A stretch of 64,000 nucleotides of DNA from Piliocolobus tephrosceles (Eukaryota > Chordata > Mammalia > Primates > Cercopithecidae): NCBI RefSeq assembly GCF_002776525.5, contig NC_045441.1, positions 131,975,411 through 132,039,410 on the forward strand, written 5' to 3'. A program made the position numbers and the translations under genes. The notes beneath the pieces were generated by a model. The model saw only the letters and a program-made list of their open reading frames with translations. It had not been told where the DNA came from and did not search any database. Positions 10,885 to 23,276 of the stretch are shown here, in pieces. The number at the start of each line of letters is the position of its first letter. Positions within the stretch are counted from its first letter, which is position 1.

Positions 10885-11170
10885 TAGAAGCACAAGGTCT
10901 TGGAGCCAGATACATATGGGTTCAAACTCAGACTTTGCTAATTACTGGTTGAGTGATATTAGGCAAATTAGCACACCCCTCTCAGTCTTGGTTTCCTTGT
11001 CTACAAAATGAGCACAGTAATAGTCACTTGACCTTAGGCAAGTAACTCACCCTCTCTGGGCCTTAGTTGCTTGTCTGTAAAACAAGGATGACAACAGCTA
11101 ACTTGCAGGCTCCTGAGAATTAGATGAGAAAGAAGGGTGTGGGAGGCAGCTGGCCCGTGCCAAATATACT
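10885..11170 (+). repeat. MIR SINE fragments, two in tandem
   Basis: Two successive MIR-like cores, one with 'aggcaaattagcacacccctctcag' and one with 'cttaggcaagtaactcaccctctctgggcctta', lie head to tail in the sense orientation. Confidence 0.65.
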
Positions 11171-12322
11171 GTTCTTATTCGCTCATTCTTCTCTTCTATG
11201 GCTATTATTCTGCCTTGGAGCCCTTTCAGTGATAGACCACATTACCCTCTGGTGAGCAAATCCACTCTCTCCCTCCAGAAGACTAGAGTAGATCCAGCCT
11301 CAGGCTGTTACCACCCACACAGGGTGGGTTTCTGTGTCATCCCTTCCATAGACCTCACCCCCTGCTCCCCCAAAGAGACTGTTTACATCTAAGTCCCTTC
11401 TTCACTGTTGACTTGAGTAGTGAGGAAACAGGGGTTATGGCATTTCCCCTACACCAGGCTCTCTAACCAGGGCCAATCCTGCCCCAGTTCAGGAAGATGC
11501 CCCAGATGATCTGTTCATAAACTCCAGCTCATCTTCTGAAGCCCAACTTGAATGTCAAACTCTCTCTTTTCTTCCCTAGGCACCCAACTCTACCCAGTCA
11601 GGACCAGTCCCTGCCTCCTCTGTGCCCCCACCTCTCTTCCCTCCTGCCCTGCATGGAAAGGATCTTACTGCATTAACATTGTGCCTTTGCTTGCCTATTT
11701 TTCCCACTTGGAGGGTCTCAAAGGAAGAGGCTAAATCACATCACATTCTTCTTTTTCCGCATTGGAGTGCCTGGCATAGAGTTTATGATGAACTACGTTT
11801 TATGAGGAATCAGCTGTGCCTGGGAAATTGCAAGCTATTTAATAGGTATATTTTCTTTCTTAGGCCCCAAGGGTAAAGGTGGCCCAATATACAAGAGAGG
11901 GGCCCAGAAGGTGGTGAAGAACAAGGAAAGGTGGCAAGGAAGTGTGTATGTGTGCCTGGTGGGGGTGGAGAGGGGGGTTTTCAATCCCCAGCCCACACAC
12001 AGAGAAATGGCTATCTTCTCTTGAAAGATCAATTGGCCTGGAGAAGGTGGGAAGGGAGCAGCAGCTAGGATGGAAGAAAGGACACGGTGTGTGTAGCAAA
12101 GACACCTGTGTCCCCAGCCATTCTCACCCTCCCGCCCTAAGCTTCCCCATCAGGGCTGGCCTGGGACCCAGAGGGAAGGAGTGATCACTGACCTGAGACC
12201 TGGGGGGTTGGCACAGAGGCCATGGAACCTGGGATTGCCTCCTTCTTGTCCCTCAGGTTCACCAAGTTCACCCATGAAGGGAGGGAGAGAGAAGGGGAAG
12301 AGACAGAGATTTCTGCCTGGGT
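11171..12322. other. Intergenic sequence without recognisable features
   Basis: No gene, RNA or repeat can be supported. The open frames are short, overlap on both strands and lack exon-like boundaries. Confidence 0.5.
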
Positions 12323-12339
12323 AAAGAAAGAACAAGTTG

Positions 12340-12536
12340 CTTGGACAACATGGCTAAACCCCATCTCTGCCAAAAAACAAACAACAAACAAATGAAAAAC
12401 TAGCCAGGCAGGGTGGTGTACCCATAGTCTCAGTTATTTGGGAGGCTGAGGGCGGCTGAGTTGAGACTGCAGTGAGCCATGATCACACCACTGCACTCCA
12501 GCCTGAGCGGCGGAGTGAGACCCTGTCCCCCACAAA
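12340..12536 (+). mobile_element. 5'-truncated Alu SINE
   Basis: It contains the middle and right arm of an Alu ending in a short A-rich tail. Perfect 17-bp target-site duplications flank it (12323-12339 and 12537-12553), so the truncation happened at insertion rather than by later deletion. Confidence 0.9.
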
Positions 12537-12904
12537 AAAGAAAGAACAAGTTGTTCCAACCCTCCCTTTGCAGCTGCCCTCTCTGGATGTGGCTTATTTA
12601 GGGAGAAGAGAGAGACTACGGGATGAGGGGCTGGAGTCTGAGAGTTCCTGAAGAAGCAAAGAGTCATCATTGGGGGGTTACCCTCTCTGACCCATGGGAA
12701 TGAGAGAGGCTCTAAGGACCTGGCCAGTGTCACCTTCATGGAGCCATGGCCTTTTATTTCTACACCTCTTTCCCTTATCTCCTTACTTCTGAATTGGAAG
12801 ACAGTATCCAGAGAGGGCTGAGAAAAGGCAGAGGGAGCAAGAGCACAAGAGAAGGGATCCAGGGCAGTTCAAGGTATTGCAATCACTCCTTACAGCAGTA
12901 ACAG

Positions 12905-13060
12905 TTTAGGAACGTATGTGCTTTCACATGCTTGGTGCCATTTGCTTGTCATAATCATGTCAGGTACACAAGTCAGAAATTATCGTCATCACTGACTGAA
13001 GTACAGGTTTCCTCAGCTAATACCATGGCAGAGCCGGGGAGTAAAACTGGGTTTTCACAT
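12905..13060 (-). repeat. Probable MIR SINE fragment (antisense)
   Basis: The sequence 'tcataatcatgtcaggtacacaagtcagaaattatcgtcatc', followed by 'ccatggcagagccggggagtaaaactgggtt', resembles a diverged MIR in reverse. Confidence 0.5.
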
Positions 13061-13357
13061 GCACACGTCATCCGTCAAGGGCCCCGGTTCTCGAGGGAGC
13101 TCTGCTCATGGGGACGAGAAAAGAGGCAGCAGCTGAGGTGGCCTTGGGTTAACCCAGCACCTGAGACAGTACCGACCAAAGAAGGCCGTGGTGGTGGCTG
13201 GGGCACCGAGGTAGTGATGATGTGTCTTGGAGGCACGTTGTAACCCTCAGTGGGCACCATAGTTTGATCAGGAAGAAGAAAAAAAGCAGCTCAAGTAAAA
13301 GGGCCAAAGAGAGAAAGTTTTGTTGATAAGAGAATGGCCTTTAAGAATCATGAAGGA

Positions 13358-13678
13358 GGCTGGGCGCGGTGGTGGCTCACACCTGTAATCCCAGCACTTT
13401 GGGAGGCTGAGGCAGGTGATCACAAGGTCAAGAGATCGAGACCATCCTGGCCAACATGGTGAAACCCAGTCTCTACTAAAAAATTACAAAAATTAGGTGG
13501 GCGTGGTGGCACGTGCCTGTAGTCCTAGCTACTCAGGAGGCTGAGGCAGGTGAATCGCTTGAACCCGGGAGGCAGAGGCTGCAGTGAGCCGAGATCGCGC
13601 CACTGTACTCCAGCCTGGCAACACAGCGAGACTGTCTCAAAAACAACAACAACAACAACAACAACAAAAAACAGAAAG
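13358..13678 (+). mobile_element. Alu SINE, full length, with (CAA)n tail
   Basis: It begins GGCTGGGCGCGGTGG and ends in a (CAA)n/A-rich tail. Imperfect duplications of 'gaatca(t/c)gaagga' flank it. The tail gives a spurious Thr-rich open frame. Confidence 0.95.
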
Positions 13679-14494
13679 GAATCACGAAGGAGAAGCTCTT
13701 CCGCACAGATAAGTGCAGGAAGCGCTGCACAGGTAAGTGTGGAGGCACACACTCAGGCTTGCCAGGCTGCAGCTGGCTTGCACAAGCCCCTACCCCCTCA
13801 GGCTCAATTGATCGTAATTGCCGCCTCCTCAAACCCAGGGATAACAAAGAGGCGCAAGCAAAATGAAGAAGGTGTGTCCAGTCCTTCCCCAGGTGGCTCC
13901 AACCTGGCTGCCATCGCAGGGCAGAGAGAGGAGGCCACACTTCACCAACCTCCCCCTGTCTGCATGACATCACTCAGCATTACCTGGTTAAAGTATTTCT
14001 CACCATGCCCATTTCTCATCTTTTCCTCATTAACCTTTAAGAAACAAGTGAGCTTGGCTCAGGGAGGTAAATGATCCTTGACCCCACGTCAAGGCATTCT
14101 CTCAGCTTTTCCTGGAGTGATCTCAGCTGTGCCGAGCAGCCTTCTGGATGCCATTCTTGGCCCCTCTCTCTCTCCAGTGTTTCTTCTCTGCCCTGCCATG
14201 CAATGCCATCCTGCTTTTAAGGACCTGCTAAGACAGCCCTACCTTGGCTTACTCCTTTTCTTCCCCTCCCTCAGCTCTGCCCAGACCTTATCTTGCATTT
14301 CTTCAGGTGCAACCCAGGGGGAGGAATGCTGACCTCTGGTCCCCCTTCCTGAGGTTGTCAGCAGAGCCATTCCTCAGGCGCAACTCAGCTGTTCTCACCA
14401 GAACCCAGCACCTTGTCGATAACATACTTTGCAAATGTCTGAGGCAGGGAGGCATTTTAAAAGTCCAGTGATGCCTGTGAGAACAATATTTTCT

Positions 14495-14796
14495 TTTTCT
14501 TTTTTTTTTTTTTTGAAACAGAGTTTTGCTCTTGTTGTGCAGGCTGGAGTGAAATGGCACGATCTCGGCTCACTGCAACCTCTACTTCCAGGGTTCAAGC
14601 AATTCTCCTGCATCAGCCTCCAGAGTAGCTGGGATTGCAGGCGTGCACTACCGCATCTGGCTATTTTTTGTATTTTTAGTAGAGATGGGGTTTCTCCATG
14701 TTGGTCAGGCTGGGCTTGAACTCCCGACCTCAGGTGATCTGCCCACCTTGGCCTTCCAAAGTGCTGGGATTACAGGCATGAGCCACCGCGCCCAGC
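14495..14796 (-). mobile_element. Alu SINE, full length, antisense
   Basis: A poly-T head and the reversed Alu body end in 'ccgcgcccagc'. 17-bp duplications 'tgagaacaa(t/c)attttct' flank it (14478-14494 and 14797-14813). Confidence 0.95.
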
Positions 14797-15239
14797 TGAG
14801 AACAACATTTTCTCATTGCTTTCCAGCCTCTGGCCTATGAGACATACAGAAGCATGAATTTTTTTTTTAATCTATATTCTGAAATAATCAGGGACAGGGG
14901 GAGACAGGAGGGAAAAATAGTAACCATTTGTGGGTACCTGAAGAATTCCTGAGGCAGAAAGAGCAGTAGCTATTTCTTCTACTCCCTGTCCCTGTCTCTG
15001 AAGCCCTGTAAAGAAGCCTTGCAGCTGCCTGGCAGGAAGAGACATTTGCCATCTTGTTTAGCACACGGATCACTTCCCGGATCTGCCCTATAGTGAGCTG
15101 ATGTCTGTGTGTGTGTTCTCTTCCCTTCTCACTAGGGCTCCTGAGGGCAGATGTGGAATCTCATAGATTATCTTAATGCCTCTTTCAGAGGGTACCACAT
15201 ACTAGACAGTAAACACTATCCCAGAGCGTTGCTGAAGGA

Positions 15240-15412
15240 CTTCTTGCCCCCTTTTCCTCTTCCTCCTCTTATTCTTCATCTTTTTCCCCTTCCTCCTTCT
15301 TCTCTTCTCTGTCAGTCCCGCTCCTGCCCCTTCTCCTCCACCACCTTTTTCCTCTCCCTCCTCCTTCTTCTCACTCTCTCTCTCTCACTCACTCACACAC
15401 ACACACACACAC
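15240..15412 (+). repeat. CT-rich tract passing into (CA)n
   Basis: A pyrimidine-rich tract of about 150 bp (ttcctcttcctcctctt...) is followed by (CT)n, (CACT)n and a (CA)10-like run at 15393-15412. There is no coding value. Confidence 0.85.
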
Positions 15413-17270
15413 GTATATTTAGACTAAAAAACAGTTCCAGTAATCACATTTGCATTGGTTTTTATTCTTTCCAAAGTGTTCCACTTATATTATGTGCTCA
15501 TCTTTAATTACAAAACCTCACTGAAAAGGCAGCTGTTTTTTTTTTACCACCTTTGAGAGGTAGGAAAAAAATGGAAATATGTTTGGCCAGCAAGAAAAGT
15601 CAGAATAAAAATAGGTCAATCATTCATAGATTCAGTTAATAAATATTTATTTCACAATATATTATACTAGGAATTGTGCCAAGTACTGGGAATACAAGGG
15701 TAAATAAGATGGACATCATCTTTACCTTTGTTGTGGAGCTAATAGTCATTTAAACAAAGAAGTGCAATGAAGTCCAGTGTGTGTAATAAAAGGAAAATAA
15801 AGGTGGTCTAGCAACATAAAGCAGGTAGTCTCTAACCTAGCCTAGGAGCCAGGGAGCTCCCTCTCTTACCACACATGTGCACATACATACACCCTAAATG
15901 TACAATCTTTAAGCTGAGACCAATAGGATGAATAAAATTTACAGCAATGAAAGAGGAAATGGAGGCAGAGGGGTAGAAAAGTCCAGAAATGATGAAGGCC
16001 AGGAGGAAGGAGAATATAGCACTACCCAGGAATAAAAATAATACATCATGGTGAAACCATGTGCAGAATGGGACACTTTAAAATATCCTAAGTGACAAAA
16101 GCAACAACTCCTTTTCTAATCTACTATGCTATTATATGTTTTTATATTTTAAGAGAAACATATGCATACATATACTTGGAAATGCCTAGAGTATTTTTTG
16201 AAGGATAAATAACAAACTTTCATCAGTGAATGTCCCTGAGAATAACAAGCAAGAGGCTGAGACATAGATGAGAGAGCTTACTTTCCTAGATATCTTGTGT
16301 GCTCTTTGGATTTTGTACCGTGTGATGTGTTATCTAATCAAAATTAGTTATTTTTCAAAGGAGAAATTTAGGGACTAGACTATCCACAAGATGTGAGATT
16401 GACTGGATATGAGAGTTGAGATAGAGGTGTGGAGGATGGGACGCCTAGAATCCTGGCTTAGGCAACTTTGTTGTGCTGCCACATAGTTGGTTGGGAACAC
16501 TGGTGGAGGAGCAGGTTTGGTGAGGAAGAAAAGCTGTTCAGTTTGGGACATGTTGAGTTTGAGGTGTTTGTAAAACATCCAGGTAGAGCGCTCCAATCAA
16601 TAGGCGTCCAAGCTGTTCATGCCTGGAGCTCCGGAGACAGATCTAAGGTGAAGATAAGGAGCTAGGGATTCTGAGCTTGTGCCTGGTAATCTATTAAATC
16701 AGGCAGGACTACCCAGGTGGTGAGGAAAACAGCCTGTGAACCGAAAATCTTTAAGGGATCAGTGGAGGAGAAGCAGCCAGAGCAGCTGCGATATGTGGCA
16801 CAAGATGTGTTGAGAAGTGGCGCATAGTTAACTGTAATCTGAATGCCACAGTGTTCAAGCAAAACTAAGACTGTTCAGTGGATTGAACTACAGATATCAG
16901 TATCATGGAGAAGACCACTGTCAAATCACAGTGGACTGAGGTATCAGTAGGAGGCCAGTAGACAATGGGGTTTACTCTTAAGAAGTTTGACCCTGAACAG
17001 GGAGTAAAAAAGATAAAGCAGTAGCTGAAAGGAGAGGTGGGGTTGAGGGAGGGAGTTTGCAGTTTCTTTGAAATTGCAAAAGAACAGAGCATGCTTATTT
17101 GCTGACAGAGCTACCAGGGAAGGAGAAGTTGAAGATACACACGTGAGAGGGGTCAGAGGAGACAGTGATGGACAAGGGGTGTGAAAAGACAGAGTGAGGA
17201 ATGGATCTAGAACACAGATGGGAGTTTAGCTTTGCACAGGAGCAGAAGTTATAAACTGAAAAAAAGATGT
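15413..17270. other. Gene-free sequence, probably old diverged repeats
   Basis: AT-rich sequence. The part at 15630-15780 and the part at 16375-16860 read like very old interspersed repeats ('cagtttgggacatgttgagtttgaggtgtttg' and following), but I cannot assign a family. No gene is visible. Confidence 0.4.
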
Positions 17271-19476
17271 CTGAGATAAGTCTCGATCAATTTAGAGGTT
17301 TATTTTGCAAGGTTGAGGACACACTTGGGAAAAGAGACATGGGTCACAGTAAGATCTGAGGCCGGTACTTTTTCCAAAGTGCATTTTGAAGGCTTCAGTA
17401 TTTAAAGGAGTAAGAGTGGGCAGGAGGAGAAGGAGGAAAGTTAAAGAAAAGTAGGGGAGAGTAGACAGATCACACAAGGGGTTACATTCTTTTGAGGCTT
17501 TGATTAGTGCTCACTGAATCCACATGTTGCATGTGAGAAGCAGGGGGCAGAGGAACAGTCATTTATGTATTTGTGTCATGCTCAATAAATCTGCACTTTA
17601 CATAAGACAAAGTAAATTAGAGGAAGAAGTCAAATATGCCTTCATCCCAGGGTAGGTGGAGGGACGATTTCTATTCCTCTCTTCTCCTCTACCTGTGAAG
17701 ATAAACTGTAAATTTGTAATGTCAGGGTGAGGGAGGCCATATGGGGAGATAATGTGGCCTTCTGTCTTGAGGCTATCTGTTTAGGAACAAAAAGACCAGC
17801 AGTTTCCAAACTTTTTAGAAGAAAGGTAACTTCCAAAAGTTTGACTCAATTTCTAAACTTAACTTTTCCCTTTCACATAGTGAGTTTGAGGTCCCAAGAT
17901 GTTATTTTCCTTTCACATCTCCCCCACCCTGTTCTTCCAAATCTTTCAGGGAAAGCATTATAGAAGAAAGTGAGTCTCTGATCTCAGGTTTGGTCTGATC
18001 CCTTGTCACTAGGACAGTTTATTTCTAGATGGTTAGGTCCCTCATTTTAGAAAGGATCATTCTTAGCAGGTTGTGAAGTCTCATGTTCCACAGAGAAAAA
18101 TAGGGGAAAGAAGAGAGAAAGAAAACCAGTAAAAAAGGAGGAAAGATAATGACAACAAAAGGGGAAAGTAATCCTGGAAAAATGATTTAGGCTATATTAC
18201 TCTGAAGTCCATGCATGAGTAGGCAGGCACAAAAGTGGTTTATATATATAAATAATTTGCTGTTACTTTTCCTAAAGTTTAAGTTTCTAGTTTCACTTGG
18301 CAGAACTTTAAGAAAAGCACAGTTTTAATTTTAATTTAATTTTAAATTAAAATTTCTAGTTTTAATTTCTAGATTCCACATGAGAAAAAAATGGAAACAA
18401 ATGAAAGAAAAAGAGAAAAAAATGAACAGTAATTTGGAGACTTGTAGCTAGGAAAGAACTTAGGATTCAGTCCAAATACATTTTAACAAAGAATAAAACT
18501 GAGAAACAATGATAAGATGGGGTCTAAGAATAGGTGTTTTATATGTTTTTTTTTTAAAAAAACTAATTTTTATCTCCTTAGTCCTCCATTTTTATCAAAG
18601 ACATATCATAGTAGGACTAATTTATTTGTAAAAAAGCTTTAGTTGTATTGTACTTGGCCCAATTCTTTGTATAAAGTGCAGCAAGAATAATTATTTCCTT
18701 TTTTAATTGACTTTGCTGGAAACTTTTTTATTTAAGGAAGCTCAGTTTAGACTTTTTAAAGGCCCCAAGCCCAGTCAAGAATTTATTTGTGCCTGCAGAT
18801 ATCTGTATGAATTGGGTGAATGCCTCTCTTCGTAGTTCCAAGATAACCTGGGGTTCCCGAGCCTGCCAGAAAGTAACATTCTTTACTTATCACAGGTTGG
18901 GAACCCTGTAAAAGAATTGTGTAGGCAAGGTACAAGGCCATTTTTTTAAAGGATCTTTTATTGGTTCTATAAGTCAATGGCAATTCCTTAAAACAGTTTG
19001 TTTTGTTTATATCTTAAAATATTTCATTCTAGTCAAAGCTTTAGTAAAATAATAGTCTCTAATTGTGTCCTGTTACAAAAGAAAGCAGATTCTTATTGAA
19101 CTCATACAAATAACTATATTGTTATAAATTAAGAATACTCAAAGATAGTTTTCAAATTCTGGAGAAATCAGGTAGAGAGAAAAAAATATGCTTTAAATTT
19201 TGCTCACAAGAGCATATTTTACTCAATTGTTAAAAGCTGTAAACAACCCCAAAAATGAAAAGAATTAGCAATGTTTCAGACAAAAGGTTCACACAAAAAT
19301 TATTTTAGTCTTCTATTAAACCAGTTCATGCAAGTAACCTCTGTTCTATTTGATACTGGGTCAACAATCCTCATGAATACATCAGATCTCCATGAGTGTC
19401 CTGGAAGATTTTTTTTCTCTATTTTAATGGCACAATCTCCAAAGCTGTCAGAAAACTGCATTTAAAAGTATCCATC
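17271..19476. other. AT-rich gene-free block, unassigned, possibly old repeat-derived
   Basis: AT-rich sequence with poly-A and poly-T runs and only short open frames. It differs in composition from the GC-richer flanks. Possible endogenous-retroelement origin is a guess from texture. I recognise no open gene. Confidence 0.35.
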
Positions 19477-19874
19477 TGATATGGTCTGGCTTTGTGTCCC
19501 CACCCAAATCTCATCTTGAATTGTAATCCCATAATCCCCACATGTGGTGGGAGGGACCCAGTGAAAGGTAATTGAATCTTGGGGGCAGTTCCCCCCATGT
19601 TGTTCTCATGCTAGTGAGTTCTCATGGGAACTCACTCATTCAGTGAGTTGCCCACTGTACTCCAGCATGGGCAACAGATGGTTTTATAAGGGGCTACCCA
19701 CATTGCTTGGCACTTATTCTCTCTCCTGGCACCCTGTGAAGAGGCAATTCTGCAGTGATTCTAAGTTTCCTGAGGCCTCCCCAGTCATGTGGAACTGTGA
19801 ATCAATTAAACTTTTCTTTATAATTTACCCAGTCTCAAGTATCTCTTCATAGCAGCATGGGAATGAACTAATAT
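19477..19874 (+). mobile_element. MST/THE1-type MaLR solo LTR
   Basis: It starts TGATATGGTCTGGC, continues 'cccacccaaatctcatcttgaattg' and ends near 'gaactaatata', the layout of MaLR LTRs. No internal region follows, so it is a solo LTR. A segment at 19648-19678 looks like an Alu right-arm fragment rather than LTR. Confidence 0.85.
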
Positions 19875-20873
19875 ATCATCAGAGTCCTATAGCTGATTAT
19901 AAACAACTTTTTGAAAAGGAACAAAGTAAAATAATAATTGTGAATGACAAAAGATATCCACGGTCAAAGATATAATTGACAAGGAAATCTGGTTATTTCT
20001 GTGGCACATAATAATTTAACATAATTATAATTATTACTGATAACATATACCAAGATGTATTAAAATTATAAGAATATTACACAATTTTGGAACACATAAC
20101 AATAGCACATTTATATAAATATATCTCAAAGAAAGTTACACACTATTTTGTATTTGGAAATGCCTCCTGTATGATTTTGACATATCAAATAAGCCAAATA
20201 TGTCTCTCTTGGACCTTTAAAAGTCAGTTTGAGGTTAAAAGACTGCATTTAGAATTTAATCTTGAAAGTTAGTCAAACATTAAAAGTTTAAAGCACTTGA
20301 TATCACAAAATGAGATTATAGGTCATTATAAAGTAGATCATTTAGCTAAAGTGATAACTCACCAATTAAAAAAGAAAGCAGAAATCTTTACTCCTTGATA
20401 AAGAAGAGCTCAGTTTTCTGAAAAACAGGACCTAATAGAGACAGCATGAAGCCAACTGAATCTGTCTCTCTCCTTCTTTATTTTTTTTGGCAGTTTATTC
20501 AACGGGCAAATGAAAATCTTTTACTATCTCTTAATATTATACAAAAATCTTATTTAAAAGAGAAAACCAAATTTTATTTTTGTATTACTGTATTATTCTA
20601 AAACTTTAATATTATAAGCAAATCAATCAAATTTTAATTAGTGTGATTGTAAGGTAATATTTCCATGAGGCTTTTATAAACTTTACAAATTTGTATTAAA
20701 GAACAGATCAATATTCCAAGAAAATCCTGTTATCCTCACACAGTGCTCAGATTCTGACCTTGCATCAATGTGCTATTTATATTAATGTTCAATTTGTATA
20801 AAATCTAAATAATCCCCTTAAAATTTTAGCCAAACTTGATCACACACAAAATTCCTTTTACAAGATCAACCTT
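19875..20873. other. AT-rich intergenic sequence
   Basis: AT-rich sequence continuing on the far side of the LTR. It holds only short open frames and no identified element. Confidence 0.4.
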
Positions 20874-21182
20874 GGCCGGGCGTGGTGGCTCAAGCCTGTA
20901 ATCCCAGCACTTTGGAAGGCCGAGACGGGCGGATCACGAGGTCAGGAGATCGAGACCATCCTGGCTAACACGGTGAAACCCCGTCTCTACTAAAAAATAC
21001 AAAAAACTAGCCAGGCAAGGTGGCGGGCGCCTGTAGTCCCAGCTACTCGGGAGGCTGAGGCAGGAGAATGGCGGGAACCCGGGAGGCGGAGCTTGCAGTG
21101 AGCTGAGATCCAGCCACTGCACTCCAGCCTGGGCGACAGAGTGAGACTCCGTCTCAAAAAATAAAAATAAAAAAATAAAAAA
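20874..21182 (+). mobile_element. Young AluY with perfect target-site duplication
   Basis: The full-length element begins GGCCGGGCGTGGTGGCTCAA. It carries 'ctcaagcctg' in the left arm and 'gagatccagccactgcac' in the right arm, in place of the human AluY 'ctcacgcctg' and 'gagatcgcgccactgcac'. A perfect 15-bp duplication (20859-20873 and 21183-21197) and low divergence mark a recent insertion. Confidence 0.95.
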
Positions 21183-21612
21183 TACAAGATCAACCTTCCA
21201 GAAACCTTCTACAACTTGCTTAAACCTTCAGTTTTTGTCCTTTCTGTTAACTTGAAACAATCCTTAAAAATCCTCTAAACTAGAAAAGAACACTTTATCT
21301 TAAAAAAGAACCACACTCCCATGACTTATTTTAACATTTGCTCTCCAAAAAAAAAAAAAAACACACACACACACATCCTACCTCTTTAATACACATTGTA
21401 TGTACCTAGTAGTTTTAATTACATTCATTAATTCATAATGTTAACTCTTAGTAATTCTTATTTTAGTGAAAAACCTAGGCAGTAAGCAATTTTAATTACA
21501 TACCAGGTACACAGGCCAGGACAACGGACAATATCTGGGGGTAGGCCAAGGGCTCAAATCAAAAGACATGTAAGTTTATAGACAAGTTAAGCAAGTATTA
21601 AAAGGATTACAG

Positions 21613-21904
21613 GGCTAGTGCAGTGGCTCATGCCTGTAATCCCAGCACTTTGGGAGGTAAAGGCAGATGGATTGCTTGAGACCAGGAGTTCAAGACTAGC
21701 CATGGGCAACATGGCAAAACCCCATCTCTAAAAAAAATACAAAAATTAGTTGGTTGTGGTGGTGCACACCTGTAGTGCCACCTATTTGGGAGGCTGAAGC
21801 GGGGAAGATTACTTGAGCCCAGAAGGTCAAGGCTGCAGTGAGCAGTGATCACACCACTGTACTTCAGCATGGGCAACAGAGCAAGACCCTGTCTCAAAAA
21901 AAAG
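21613..21904 (+). mobile_element. Older Alu SINE, sense
   Basis: GGCTAGTGCAGTGGCTCATGCC begins a diverged Alu (J/S type) that ends in an A-tail at about 21904. Many CpG sites have decayed. Confidence 0.9.
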
Positions 21905-22546
21905 GACTATGAAGCAGAGTTTTAAAGCGCTTCCACTATGAAAAGAATAAAGAAGAATGATATTGACTGAGCAGTTTTACACACCCTGCCACCACTGTGT
22001 CCCAGTGTGTGCAGGCATGTGTATACACATTGTGTGATCCCTCACTGGTGGGCACTCAGTCCTGAGCTGGTGTATCTGAATTAACTGTCTGTGGTTTCAC
22101 AAATACCACTTACTTCTTTGTTATCCCAGACCACAGTCCTCTGAAAGCTGACATGGCTTTTTGCTAAGGGGGATGATAGGGGCTGGGACTAGAACTATAG
22201 TGCTGGAGACACAAGAGAGGCTGCCCATGAGCACCTATAATGGGTGCCCTGGACACATGATTCCTAATTTCCCTCCTGGAGAGGAATGACCCTTCCTCTG
22301 TTGTTGCTGTTCCTTTCACAACTCAGTGTGGGGAAAAGAGGATGGGAATGGAGGACGGCTATGTCAAGAGACCAAGCAGGAGCTGGTTGCCTCCTGGCAC
22401 AAGGATGATTAACTGCTAGGGAAAGAGCAGGAGGGTCTTGGAAAAGAAATGATTAGGCCATTCAAATATAGGCCTAATTTACCATACATACACCAGGATG
22501 CAAACACTTCAGACTGTGAGCCTCAAAGAGCAAAGATAAGACAATT
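21905..22546. other. Intergenic sequence
   Basis: Unique-looking sequence between the Alu and the L1. No coding, RNA or repeat feature can be supported. Confidence 0.5.
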
Positions 22547-23247
22547 CAACAACAACAAAAACCTAATTCGAAAATGGACAAATAAACCGAAAAGACATTT
22601 CTCCAAAGAAGATACATAAATGTCCAATAAATAGGTGCATAAAAACATGTTCAGTATCATTAGTCATTAGGGAAAGGCAAATCAAAACTACAATGTGAAA
22701 CCACTTCACACCCATTAGAAGGGAATGTAAAATGGTGAAAGCTATTATGAAAACCAGTATGGCAGTTCCTTATAAAATTAAACATAAGAATTATCTAGTG
22801 ATTCCATTTTTAGGTGTATGCCCATAGTATTTGAAAGTAGAAACTTGAACAGATATTTGTATACCATATTCATAGCAGCATTATTCACAACAGCCAAAAG
22901 GTAGAAAAACTCAAATGTCCATTGGTAGATGAATAAATAAACAAACTGTCACAGATTTTGGACTAAGATTGCAGAATCCCACTTATATAAGATGCCTAGA
23001 ATAGTCAATTCATAGACAGAAAGCAGAATATTGGTTATCAGGGGCCGGGGCAGAGAGAGAACTGGAGAGTTATTGTTCAATGGGGATTAGAGTTGCAGTT
23101 CGGAATGATGAAAATGTTCCATAAATGAATAATGGTGATGGTTACACAACAATGTGAATGTACTTAATGCCACTGAGTGGCACATCTAAAAATGGATAAT
23201 ATGGTAAATTTTATGTGACATGTATTGTGCCCCAATAAAAAATTAAA
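22547..23247 (+). mobile_element. L1 (L1M-type) 3' end fragment
   Basis: The segment from 'cgaaaatggacaaataaaccgaaaagacatttctcc' through 'tagggaaaggcaaatcaaaactacaatg' matches the end of L1 ORF2. It then continues into a 3' UTR ending 'ccaataaaaaattaaag'. The reading frame is broken. It lies just beyond the TRPV5 3' end, on the opposite strand. Confidence 0.8.
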
Positions 23248-23270
23248 GAAGGCAAGAATAAAGAGACTAT

Positions 23271-23276
23271 TTTATT
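23271..23276 (-). terminator. TRPV5: Probable TRPV5 polyadenylation signal AATAAA
   Basis: The plus strand TTTATT reads AATAAA on the TRPV5 strand, 463 bp beyond the stop codon. It is the first clear canonical signal and lies just outside the L1 3' end. Cleavage is expected around 23250-23260. Confidence 0.5.

Noticed and set aside
13550..14074. 174-codon frame starting in an Alu
   Set aside because: Its first part is Alu right arm and (CAA)n tail. The remainder has no recognisable domain.
17271..21600. Possible endogenous retrovirus internal region
   Set aside because: The AT-rich texture suggests old mobile DNA. I could not recognise gag, pol or env reading frames or paired LTRs, so no element is called beyond the solo LTR.
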